Assembly: GCA_964364925.1 (NCBI GenBank)
Contig: CAYIOB010000001.1
Location: 1-49,354, forward strand
Direction of reading: 5' to 3'
DNA: 49,354 bases
Origin: JAMCZC01 sp964364925
GTDB lineage: Bacteria; Patescibacteriota; Microgenomatia; Levybacterales; UBA12049
Shown: positions 1 to 6,203 of the stretch, piece by piece
Layout of the letters: each line of letters begins with the position of its first letter
Numbering within the stretch: the stretch's first letter is position 1
Made by a program: the position numbers and the translations under genes
Notes under the pieces: generated by a model
What the model was told of the DNA's origin: nothing
Database searches by the model: none
What the model saw: the letters and a program-made list of their open reading frames with translations, nothing else

Positions 1-183
1 ATACCTACTCAAACTCCCACTCAAGAACCAGAAGGCTTCGGTTGCGATTGTAGTAAAACATGTACGCAAATTAGTTCCTGTGCGGAAGCGCAGTATTTAT
101 TGAACAGTTGCGGATGCAGCGCAAGAGATGGAGACCATGATGGAATAGCCTGCGACAGCGCCCCGCTCCACTGCCAAAACTAA
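1..183 (+). CDS. C-terminal fragment with excalibur calcium-binding domain (partial)
   Basis: The reading frame is open from base 1 and stops with TAA at 181-183, giving 60 residues of a protein whose start lies outside the window. A Thr/Pro/Gln-rich linker is followed by a cysteine-rich module (C-D-C, then CxxxxxC spacings) ending in RDGDHDGIACD. This fits the excalibur domain, a short extracellular Ca-binding module often found at the C-terminus of thermonuclease-like and other secreted proteins, and the acidic D-x-D-x-D-G loop is the visible signature. The missing N-terminal part could be a staphylococcal-nuclease-like domain, but that cannot be seen here. The secreted location is inferred from the linker and cysteines. 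Confidence 0.7.
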   Translation: MPTQTPTQEPEGFGCDCSKTCTQISSCAEAQYLLNSCGCSARDGDHDGIACDSAPLHCQN

Positions 184-315
184 GCCGAGGAATTCAATTA
201 CCTCCTTACAGCTATGCGTCGAGTATTACGATCTATCTGATTTACCGCTCTCGAAATATTTTCCAGAGCAATAGCAATTCTCTCCAAGAGAATTCTTAAA
301 GCTTCGGCATTATCA
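184..315 (-). CDS. small unknown protein (about 41 aa) ending the HNH/kinase-like cassette
   Basis: A short leftward frame runs from a TTG (near 315) to TAA at about 190, with GTG nine bases upstream as an alternative start. It is preceded by AAGGAAGGTGAT, almost the full anti-Shine-Dalgarno complement, with good spacing to the TTG. The product would be an amphipathic, Arg/Leu/Ile-rich helix beginning NPDNAEALRILLERIA. It lies about 15 bases beyond the stop of the 67-residue gene in the same direction, so it would be the last gene of that cassette. Family unknown. The coordinates are approximate at the 3' end, and the call rests on the ribosome-binding site and position. Confidence 0.4.
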
Positions 316-328
316 GGATTCAATCCTA

Positions 329-532
329 TCACCTTCCTTTCTTAGCTCCATAGGGCGATCTATTGTTTGGTTTCAGAGATATATGTTTTTCCGTTGCTTT
401 TGCCTGTATCGCCTCTGGTGATCTCCCCATTTTTATACCAATTACTCGCGTAGGAGTATTACCTCTTGCTAAGCCCCGCAATTGGCTTACTTGAGTAGAC
501 GTCCATTGTTTACCCGAATTTTTCGCTGGCAT
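329..532 (-). CDS. small Myb/SANT-like HTH protein, unknown role
   Basis: The product has 67 residues and is basic. The core (about residues 8-50) has W-T-x-x-x-V-x-x-L, then TPTRVIGIKMGRSPEAIQAKA, a pattern expected of a small Myb/SANT-type helix-turn-helix in which the last helix reads the DNA. A strong GGAGGTGA lies 8 bases before the ATG, which fixes the start. The gene starts right after the stop of the kinase-like gene, so it belongs to the leftward HNH/kinase-like cassette. Similar small proteins are, as far as I recall, scattered in phage and proteobacterial genomes, which would fit horizontal transfer; this is recollection, not a search result. Function unknown. Confidence 0.6.
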   Translation of the reverse strand: MPAKNSGKQWTSTQVSQLRGLARGNTPTRVIGIKMGRSPEAIQAKATEKHISLKPNNRSPYGAKKGR

Positions 533-1309
533 TTAATTTTCACCTCCCTGAATTATGTTTTGTTTTTGATTCCACCATTCAACTAAGACAGCTTCTATTT
601 TTTCTCTACGGGTGCCCAAAAAAAGTATTACTTCCTCTCCATATGCTTCGTAATAATCCCTAGCATCATCTGTCCATATCTCGGATTTGCTATATAATTC
701 TTGCGTTGCTTCAGCAACAATCTCTGCAAAATCCAACGTTTCAACTATATTAATTCCTTTCCTAACTTCTTCAAAAGAATCTATCTGAGTTGACGAGAAC
801 AAATTAGAAATAAATTGTACGTTTAAATCCTCATCAAGCCCCGTGTATTCTTTATTCCAACCCTTTAGCGAATGCCCGTTATCAATTGGGACCCATGCTA
901 TTACGCCATTTTTTTCTTCTACCCCTATATGCTCGAGCTTTGAAGGCGCTCTATCTGTTTGCCTTACTAAGAGCTCTGCTACTAAAAGCCTGCCAAATAA
1001 TTCTTTATTTTTTACTTCCAGATTAGGATTTGCGTTTACATGATTCCAATTCGTAGGATAATAATCTTCAATTAAGCCTAGCCTTCCATCTACGTTTTCA
1101 AAGAAAACTTTGACGCTATTTAATCCTATTTTTTCGTGAATCCTATCCACAATTACCTCGTTTAGTAATTCTATAAGCATTGACCTGTCGGCATTACGGG
1201 GGTATTTCAGAAATTTCTTTTTACCATAACGATTAGATAATACGCAATGAGTGTTAGACCTTCTCTCTACTATTCTAAAATCTTTTGTTAATGATGCGGC
1301 TTTTGCCAT
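533..1309 (-). CDS. HipA/PI-kinase-like protein
   Basis: The product is about 258 residues from the ATG at 1309, which has GGAGGAGG seven bases upstream. A longer start at 1339 would overlap the HNH gene and lacks such a site. The middle contains LLVAELLVRQTDRAPSK followed by WVPIDNGHSL. This arrangement resembles the catalytic loop (DR-x-x-x-N) and metal-binding D-x-G of HipA and phosphatidylinositol-kinase-like proteins. The usual Asn of the catalytic loop seems replaced (APSK), so activity is uncertain. HipA-type kinases phosphorylate proteins such as GltX in toxin-antitoxin systems. Here no HipB partner is adjacent; instead an HNH gene precedes it by one base and a small HTH protein follows. 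The kinase fold is inferred from motif layout only. Confidence 0.5.
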   Translation of the reverse strand: MAKAASLTKDFRIVERRSNTHCVLSNRYGKKKFLKYPRNADRSMLIELLNEVIVDRIHEKIGLNSVKVFFENVDGRLGLIEDYYPTNWNHVNANPNLEVKNKELFGRLLVAELLVRQTDRAPSKLEHIGVEEKNGVIAWVPIDNGHSLKGWNKEYTGLDEDLNVQFISNLFSSTQIDSFEEVRKGINIVETLDFAEIVAEATQELYSKSEIWTDDARDYYEAYGEEVILFLGTRREKIEAVLVEWWNQKQNIIQGGEN

Positions 1310-1310
1310 T

Positions 1311-1550
1311 TTAAAACCCTCCTCCTGTAATTGGTCCATAATTTACCTTGATACCAGCCATAGCAGTAAAGATACGCCATAGTACATATTCTTCATGGGT
1401 TTTCTCGGCCTTCTCTCGGTTGCATCCGGAGCAAATTAAGCGTTTATTTTGAGGGAAATCGCTACCACCCCTAGAAAGAGGAATAATATGATCAAGCTCG
1501 AAGCTTGAAATTTCACCTATAAAGTTGCAATAAATACATTTAACGTTCAT
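1311..1550 (-). CDS. HNH endonuclease family protein
   Basis: A 79-residue HNH protein. A CxxC knuckle (residues 5-8) is followed by LDHIIPLSRGGSD, a conserved Asn-Lys, and CSGCNREK, the second zinc knuckle, with the His-Asn-His metal site between them. This is close to the minimal HNH module, which cuts DNA in restriction, homing and phage-packaging proteins. The protein carries little beyond the module. It is the first gene of a leftward cassette and is divergent from lexA. The promoter read on the minus strand is TTGTAG, 17 bases, TACAAT, overlapping the lexA operator, so damage-linked control is plausible. Confidence 0.8.
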   Translation of the reverse strand: MNVKCIYCNFIGEISSFELDHIIPLSRGGSDFPQNKRLICSGCNREKAEKTHEEYVLWRIFTAMAGIKVNYGPITGGGF

Positions 1551-1583
1551 AATCAGTTTGCATATTGATTTTTATAAAATTAT

Positions 1584-1620
1584 TTGATACCATTGTATTG
1601 TAAGGCTATATACCCTACAA
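1584..1620. promoter_or_regulatory. overlapping divergent promoters and palindromic operator for lexA and the HNH cassette
   Basis: TTGTAAGG (1598-1605) and CCCTACAA (1613-1620) form an inverted repeat with one mismatch around a CTATATA core. On the plus strand TTGATA (1584-1589), 17 bases, and TATATA (1607-1612) make a promoter for lexA, with the -10 inside the palindrome. On the minus strand TTGTAG (1620-1615), 17 bases, and TACAAT (1597-1592) make a promoter for the HNH gene, with the -35 in the palindrome. A repressor bound here, probably LexA itself, would block both promoters. That LexA binds here is an inference. Confidence 0.55.
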
Positions 1621-1636
1621 ATCATTATAGCATAAT

Positions 1637-2269
1637 ATGTCAATTTTTTCCAGTGGCCCTACAAAAAAGCAAAAAGAGATTTTAGGTTTTATTGCAAATT
1701 TTGTAAAAAATAATAAATTCCCCCCCACATTTAGAGAAATATCAAAAGGCTTAGATATTTCGGTAGGAACTGTTCAGGATCAACTACAGTCTTTACAGAA
1801 AAAAGGGGTTTTGTCGTGGATTCCAAATAGAAAGAGATCTATTAAACTAAGAGCGGCTATGGACGTTCAACCAAACGTACCTGTTCCCTTGCTTGGAACA
1901 ATTTCTGCGGGAGAAGGAATTTCGGTACACGAAGAGCCTGAACCTGAAATAATAGACGTTCCGAATCACATGATAACTTCTGGATTTGGACATTATTGTT
2001 TAAAAGTATCCGGTTTTAGCATGAGCGACGACGGAATAATGGACGGCGATATTATCGTTGTCAGACAACAAGCGTCAGCAAGCGATGGCGATGCAGTCGT
2101 GGCTGTGGTAAGCGATGACCCTGATGAAAAAGCTACTTTGAAAAGATTTTATCATCACGGAAATAAAATTGAATTACGCCCAAGAAATCAAGAGCTACGA
2201 TCTAAGTTCTACGATCCTTCTCAAGTTGAAGTTAGGGGAAAATTTAGAGGCTTGATAAGAAACAACTAA
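1637..2269 (+). CDS. lexA: LexA-type SOS repressor
   Basis: A 210-residue protein with the normal LexA architecture. Residues 9-70 form the winged helix-turn-helix (KQKEILGFIANFV, then PPTFREISKGL). The linker leads to the self-cleavage site A91-G92 in TISAGEG. The peptidase S24 domain has the catalytic Ser128 in SGFSM and Lys169 in ATLKRF. In the SOS response RecA filaments stimulate this cleavage and release target genes. The gene is divergent from an HNH cassette with a shared palindrome between them, and is followed by a methyltransferase gene. Because all catalytic residues are present it should be functional. It might instead be a phage-type repressor, since the surroundings are accessory genes. 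Confidence 0.9.
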   Translation: MSIFSSGPTKKQKEILGFIANFVKNNKFPPTFREISKGLDISVGTVQDQLQSLQKKGVLSWIPNRKRSIKLRAAMDVQPNVPVPLLGTISAGEGISVHEEPEPEIIDVPNHMITSGFGHYCLKVSGFSMSDDGIMDGDIIVVRQQASASDGDAVVAVVSDDPDEKATLKRFYHHGNKIELRPRNQELRSKFYDPSQVEVRGKFRGLIRNN

Positions 2270-2319
2270 TTTAATTAGAGAAAATTTCTATTTAAAATGA
2301 TATGATTTATTTGTAGCCT

Positions 2320-3129
2320 ATGAAGATTGCAAGTTTTATTGATAAGGTTATTCAAGGAGATTGTCTTGAGGTAATGAAGGCTATCCCCGATAAGTCAATC
2401 GATATGATTCTTTGCGATTTGCCTTATGGGACAACTCAAAACAAATGGGACTTTGAAATTCCTTTAGATAAATTATGGATTCAATACGAAAGGATAATTT
2501 CGGATAAGGGGATGATCGCTCTTAATTCTCAAGGAATATTCACAGCTAAGCTAATAATGAGCAACCCTAAACTTTTTAAGTATAAGCTAGTATGGATTAA
2601 ATCAAAATCAACAAATTTTCTAAATGCAAAAAAACAACCTCTAAGAAAACATGAGGACATTTGTATTTTTTACAAGAATCACACAAATCAACCTACATAT
2701 AATCCTCAAATGGGAATTGGAGATCCATATGATAAAGGAATTAGAAAAGATCAATTAACGGGAAGCTATGGGGATTTTAATCCTATTCATGTTAAAAGCA
2801 ATGGCGGAAGATACCCGGTAGATGTAATTTATTTTAAAACCGCAGAGAGCGAAGGCAAGGTTTACCATCCAACTCAAAAACCAATTGAATTAGCAAGATA
2901 TTTAATAAAAACTTATACTAATCCCGGTAACATTGTGCTTGATAATACGTGCGGAAGTGGTAGCTATTTAGTAGCTGCATTATTGGAAAACAGAAAATAT
3001 ATAGGAATAGAAAAAAATGAAGACTCCGTATTGCATAAAAAACACGGAATAAATTTAATAGATATATGCAAATTTAGATTAGAAGCTGCACAGGAAAAAA
3101 TAAACGAGAGACAATTTATTTTTAATTAA
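2320..3129 (+). CDS. site-specific DNA methyltransferase (N6-adenine or N4-cytosine, beta class)
   Basis: A 269-residue methyltransferase. Motif IV (CDLPYGTT, residues 32-39) lies near the N-terminus, HPTQKP at 183-188, and the SAM-binding motif I (LDNTCGSGSYL) at about 207-217, which is the beta-class order. Motif I is usually D-P-F-x-G-S-G; the N-T-C here is a variant. The enzyme transfers a methyl group from S-adenosylmethionine to A-N6 or C-N4 in a specific site. Its stop overlaps by four bases the stop of the convergent PD-(D/E)xK gene, which suggests a type II restriction-modification pair. The recognition sequence cannot be read from the protein. Confidence 0.85.
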   Translation: MKIASFIDKVIQGDCLEVMKAIPDKSIDMILCDLPYGTTQNKWDFEIPLDKLWIQYERIISDKGMIALNSQGIFTAKLIMSNPKLFKYKLVWIKSKSTNFLNAKKQPLRKHEDICIFYKNHTNQPTYNPQMGIGDPYDKGIRKDQLTGSYGDFNPIHVKSNGGRYPVDVIYFKTAESEGKVYHPTQKPIELARYLIKTYTNPGNIVLDNTCGSGSYLVAALLENRKYIGIEKNEDSVLHKKHGINLIDICKFRLEAAQEKINERQFIFN

Positions 3130-4034
3130 ATACCCCCATAAGGAGATTTTTTTATTTTTTTCTCAAAATTCTTTAACTCCTTATCGTCAATTTGTTTTAG
3201 ATCTTTTAACCACTCCATCAAGTGATGGTATTGGTTAGGATGTAAAATAGAGGAAACAGTATCAGTAACTCCAAGTTTTTGTTTTACAAATTCTATTTGC
3301 TTCTGATTTAAAAAACCTCTTCCTACCAAATCGTAGACTATTCTTAAAGCATCTACAGATGTAAGATTTAAGTCTCCCTTTTTTGATTCATCTTCTTCTA
3401 CATCAACAGTTTCTATGGTTAATAAATCCTTAATCTGTTTGATTCCATTTAAGTTTTTGTTATAAAATTCTATTTCTTGACCTCGATAGGTAAACCAAGT
3501 ATTTCCTTGTTCTGTTAATGAGCCTCTTGGTAAGTAAACGCCCTCTTTAAAAACTCTTTTTTTAGATACCCAGCCACAAACATATAATTTCCATTTCCTC
3601 TGTCTATTTGTACCAGGGAGCAATCTATTTGAAGGGGTTTCTAGATGAGTCATTAAATAAATATCTGTATTAAGATTTTCATCAAAAATTTGTCTGGCAA
3701 AAAAATTATGCTTTGCTTCTCTTATCAATCCATCTGCGTGTAAGTATGCTTCCTTAAATGGCAGTACTCCACCCCTACATTTAACATCCAACTTTACCCC
3801 TGAAGGCAAAAGAATATCAAACGCAAGATCTTTTTGTTCTTTTATAATTCCTAACTCTTTTCTTATAACGATTTCCGCTAAGGCTCCGTAACCCTGTTGC
3901 TCTTTGTTTCCTCTTTCTGCTCCAGTTTTATTTAAGCTATCCTCAATATACTTTGCAGCTTCTTTTCTTAGTTCAAAACCATGCTCTCCTGAAAGATCAA
4001 TTACGATTGGTGTTGGCAATAGAAACTTATACAT
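3126..4034 (-). CDS. PD-(D/E)xK nuclease-like protein, probable restriction endonuclease
   Basis: 302 residues. A conserved-looking core at about 49-86 contains GYGALAEIVIRKELG, then AFDILLPSGVKLDVK: Glu54, Asp73, Asp83 and Lys85 fit the PD-(D/E)xK metal-binding site (D, nine residues, D-x-K). The rest shows no family I recognise. It faces the methyltransferase tail to tail with a four-base overlap, a common arrangement of type II restriction genes. The start is set by TATAAT ending only six bases before the ATG, which predicts a leaderless mRNA. Alternatives are a Mrr-like or phage-type nuclease. Restriction activity is inferred from the motif plus the neighbour. Confidence 0.55.
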   Translation of the reverse strand: MYKFLLPTPIVIDLSGEHGFELRKEAAKYIEDSLNKTGAERGNKEQQGYGALAEIVIRKELGIIKEQKDLAFDILLPSGVKLDVKCRGGVLPFKEAYLHADGLIREAKHNFFARQIFDENLNTDIYLMTHLETPSNRLLPGTNRQRKWKLYVCGWVSKKRVFKEGVYLPRGSLTEQGNTWFTYRGQEIEFYNKNLNGIKQIKDLLTIETVDVEEDESKKGDLNLTSVDALRIVYDLVGRGFLNQKQIEFVKQKLGVTDTVSSILHPNQYHHLMEWLKDLKQIDDKELKNFEKKIKKSPYGGI

Positions 4035-4040
4035 GTGGCG

Positions 4041-4046
4041 ATTATA
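4041..4046 (-). promoter_or_regulatory. -10 box of the putative restriction gene, leaderless
   Basis: TATAAT on the minus strand ends six bases before the ATG at 4034, so transcription should start at or next to the A of ATG. The upstream CCAAAGCGC is repeated before the NYN gene (around 4795-4806). Confidence 0.5.
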
Positions 4047-4141
4047 GCGCTTTGGGGGAACTATTTCTACCAGAAATAAAGTTCGTAAAGCCTGATTAAA
4101 GAATTATGAAGTAAGAATTAAGATTAATGATAAGATTTTGG

Positions 4142-4170
4142 TTGACAAACAGATTACAAGAAGATATAAT
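4142..4170 (+). promoter_or_regulatory. perfect sigma70-type promoter for a candidate small RNA
   Basis: TTGACA at 4142-4147, exactly 17 bases, TATAAT at 4165-4170. Both boxes match the consensus fully. No gene of normal size starts downstream on this strand; the next 65 bases hold a hairpin with a T-run. Confidence 0.6.
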
Positions 4171-4176
4171 ATGGAT

Positions 4177-4236
4177 AATCATTAGGGAGAAACGAACATA
4201 TGACTACGTGTTATATGCAACGTCTCCCAATTTTTA
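4177..4236 (+). ncRNA. candidate small RNA, about 60 nt, with terminator-like hairpin
   Basis: The predicted start is about seven bases after the consensus -10 box. GGGAGA (4185-4190) pairs with TCTCCC (4223-4228), and inside it CATAT (4197-4201) pairs with ATATG (4213-4217) around an 11-base loop. AATTTTT follows at 4229-4235, as in an intrinsic terminator. The transcript would end at the stop codon of the convergent NYN gene and is too short for a convincing protein; a 24-codon frame from an ATG near 4200 is possible but lacks a well-placed ribosome-binding site. It could be a regulatory RNA, or a transcript limiting read-through into the NYN gene. Confidence 0.4.
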
Positions 4237-4782
4237 TGGCATTTTTTCAAGTTTGGCTTTTTCTTGCTCAATAAATACTTTATATGACTGTAGAGGCTTT
4301 AAAAGAGAAGATTCTGTTTTGGCATTGGGAATAATTATTTTCAATAGCTTTTTCTGCTTAGCCAGATAATCATGTAAACAAAAATAGTCTCCATCTCCGG
4401 CGACAATAACAATTTTGTCATAATTATCGTATTCTATTTTGGCTGCATGCAGAACTAATTCGGCATCTACATTTCCTTTTGGTTTTCCGGTACTATCTTT
4501 TACTGTTGGCTTAAATACCAAATCATAACCATAAGATTTTAGTTTTTTATAAAGTTCTTCGTTTTGTTTAATATAACCTATAAACAAAAAGGCTTTTTTG
4601 ACATGAAATTTATCATTTAAATATATTCTAAATTTTTTAAAATCAAGTTTCCAGCCTTTGTAAATTAGTTTTCGATTTCTGTAAATATCTTTGCTTGTTC
4701 CCAAGTTTAAATTCTGACTGTCAATAAAAGCGTAGACTGTTTCCCTTTTGATTTTATTTATATTGCCGGAAGATTTCTTCAT
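4234..4782 (-). CDS. NYN-domain (PIN-like) ribonuclease family protein
   Basis: 182 residues with the NYN signature: FIDSQNLNLG near residue 19, GNVDAELVLHA near 104, and IVAGDGDY near 127. The conserved aspartates of these motifs bind the metal in the PIN-like nuclease fold. Relatives (LabA/DUF88 and others) are implicated in RNA processing or decay. The gene stands alone, with TATAAT shortly upstream on the minus strand within a CCAAAGCGC-TATAAT block shared with the preceding leftward gene. Substrate unknown. Confidence 0.8.
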   Translation of the reverse strand: MKKSSGNINKIKRETVYAFIDSQNLNLGTSKDIYRNRKLIYKGWKLDFKKFRIYLNDKFHVKKAFLFIGYIKQNEELYKKLKSYGYDLVFKPTVKDSTGKPKGNVDAELVLHAAKIEYDNYDKIVIVAGDGDYFCLHDYLAKQKKLLKIIIPNAKTESSLLKPLQSYKVFIEQEKAKLEKMP

Positions 4783-4842
4783 TAATTACTAGAATTATAG
4801 CGCTTTGGAATTGAATAATAAAGTCGGGGCTTTGAGGACTTG

Positions 4843-5580
4843 TTATCTATTACTTATAGCTCTTCTAACTCTTTTTCCAAGTGGCCCTTTATCTAGAAGT
4901 ACTCTTTTTGTGTCTCTATCCGAATTTCTTCTAAGAATTGCGGGAGCAGGTCTTGTGTCGCCAATTTTTGGTTCTTCTTTTGAAAAAACTATATCGGAGT
5001 TTCTTATATTACTTCTTTTAACAGGTCCTGTTCTTTGTCTCGGTAGTCTTCTATAGGTTGTTCTTTCTCTTGGCTTTTCTTCTTCAAAGTCTTCCCGTTC
5101 TTCTTCTAAGATTTTGTCGGAATTACTTACCAAATTAACAGATACTTTTTCAAACCACTCTTCCGGTAGAATAATTTTGGAATCAAACGAATTTTCATAT
5201 CTTTTTCCCTTAATAGTTGTCCATTCCCTTATTGGTCCGTATCTTGGGTTAGCAATTCTCCAAAGCATTAGCTTATCGCGAACATCTTCGTAAACCCTGT
5301 CCAGTTTTTTATATGCAGGTGAGCCTTCTGCAAGATCTCCTGTTAGATTTGTCCATTTTCCCCTAGACAGCGGCTCGTAACTTGTTATTCTTCCGGTTTT
5401 TAAATCCAGCAAACGCGCTCTTATAATAGCTCCTGTTAAAGGATTTAAAACCATTGTTATACCGCGAGTTCCTAAGGTGCCGTCAAAAGTTTGCCTAATT
5501 GCTTCTTCTCTTTGTTTAAACCCTTGCGGAATTTCATCAAACAAGGGTATTTGTGCCTGTTTATCTTCACGCTCTTTCAT
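4843..5580 (-). CDS. conserved-looking protein of unknown function, Arg-rich tail
   Basis: 245 residues, no recognised domain, no membrane segment or signal peptide. Residues 1-150 look folded, with a central stretch of Gly/Thr/Arg-rich strands (TFDGTLGTRGITMVLNPLTG) and WTNLTGDLAEGSPAYKKL. The last 90 residues are low complexity, alternating Glu-rich and Arg-rich blocks, and very basic at the end, which could contact nucleic acid. The frame uses ATG seven bases after a TATAAT, so the mRNA is probably leaderless. It stands alone between the NYN gene and a small unknown gene. No function is proposed. Confidence 0.6.
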   Translation of the reverse strand: MKEREDKQAQIPLFDEIPQGFKQREEAIRQTFDGTLGTRGITMVLNPLTGAIIRARLLDLKTGRITSYEPLSRGKWTNLTGDLAEGSPAYKKLDRVYEDVRDKLMLWRIANPRYGPIREWTTIKGKRYENSFDSKIILPEEWFEKVSVNLVSNSDKILEEEREDFEEEKPRERTTYRRLPRQRTGPVKRSNIRNSDIVFSKEEPKIGDTRPAPAILRRNSDRDTKRVLLDKGPLGKRVRRAISNR

Positions 5581-5587
5581 TTAGGCG

Positions 5588-5593
5588 ATTATA
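5588..5593 (-). promoter_or_regulatory. -10 box, leaderless start of the 245-residue gene
   Basis: TATAAT on the minus strand, preceded by GGGG, ends seven bases before the ATG at 5580. No Shine-Dalgarno sequence fits in between. Confidence 0.5.
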
Positions 5594-5703
5594 CCCCATT
5601 GTTGTTTTATTGTCACTCGTATGCCGTGACTAAAGTTCGTAAAGGTTAAGGACTATTTATTATTTACAATTTATGATTTAGAGATATAAGAATTTGAAGG
5701 GAC

Positions 5704-5973
5704 TTAAAAAGAGAATTCCGCTGCTTCAAAGAAGGCATGAAAAACTACTGCGGATCTTGAATTTACTCCATCCGCAGCTTTTAATACATCTTGTACGTGT
5801 GGAGCTTCTCTAATATTTACTTGTTTTATGTGTCCTTGCACATCTTCTTCGGGAGCAACAATTCTTCCCACATGAGGATGAGCATCTTGATAATGATCAC
5901 GATTCGGCTTTGCCAAACGAAAACCTATCAAACGCTCTCCTTCTATTAATCTAGCCATATATTCTGTATACAT
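5704..5973 (-). CDS. small protein of unknown function (89 aa)
   Basis: 89 residues, soluble, His-rich in the middle (DHYQDAHPHVGRIV). ATG at 5973 is the longest start; a second Met at codon 6 (MARLIEGERLIGF) could be the true start. No recognised motif. The gene stands alone, with spacers of 120 and 230 bases on either side, and no obvious ribosome-binding site. The protein-like composition and lack of a competing frame support it, but only moderately. Confidence 0.4.
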   Translation of the reverse strand: MYTEYMARLIEGERLIGFRLAKPNRDHYQDAHPHVGRIVAPEEDVQGHIKQVNIREAPHVQDVLKAADGVNSRSAVVFHAFFEAAEFSF

Positions 5974-6087
5974 TTAATTTTATGCTTTGTCAATTTATTT
6001 AATATAGCTTTCCCTTGTTGATAAATGATTTATGATTAAAGAATTGGGACTTGGAATTTTTGAAGTAGGAAGTAAGAAGTTCTTGAA

Positions 6088-6114
6088 CTTGAATTCTAGA
6101 TTTCAAGAATTCTT
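6088..6114. repeat. inverted-repeat-rich spacer before alaS
   Basis: CTTGAATTCTAGATTTCAAG (6088-6107) is palindromic except for one symmetric mismatch pair, and AAGAATTCTT (6105-6114) is a perfect palindrome next to it. The words TTCTTGA and TTCAAG recur through 6060-6130. The rest of the 5974-6189 spacer is AT-rich with no gene visible. Confidence 0.4.
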
Positions 6115-6189
6115 GACTTCAAAGACTCAAGGGTCAAAAAAATCAAGGGCATCTGACTTCAAAACATCAATGTAAACTCTCAAACATGG

Positions 6190-6195
6190 TATAAT
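6190..6195 (+). promoter_or_regulatory. extended -10 promoter of alaS
   Basis: TGGTATAAT (extended -10) ends eight bases before the ATG at 6204. No good -35 is visible, as expected for an extended -10 promoter. The mRNA would have almost no leader. Confidence 0.5.
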
Positions 6196-6203
6196 TAAAG
6201 CTG

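Noticed and set aside
1637..4034. Integrated phage
   Set aside because: lexA, methyltransferase and nuclease-like genes could be phage-borne, but there are no capsid, portal, terminase or integrase genes, and no attachment repeats were seen.
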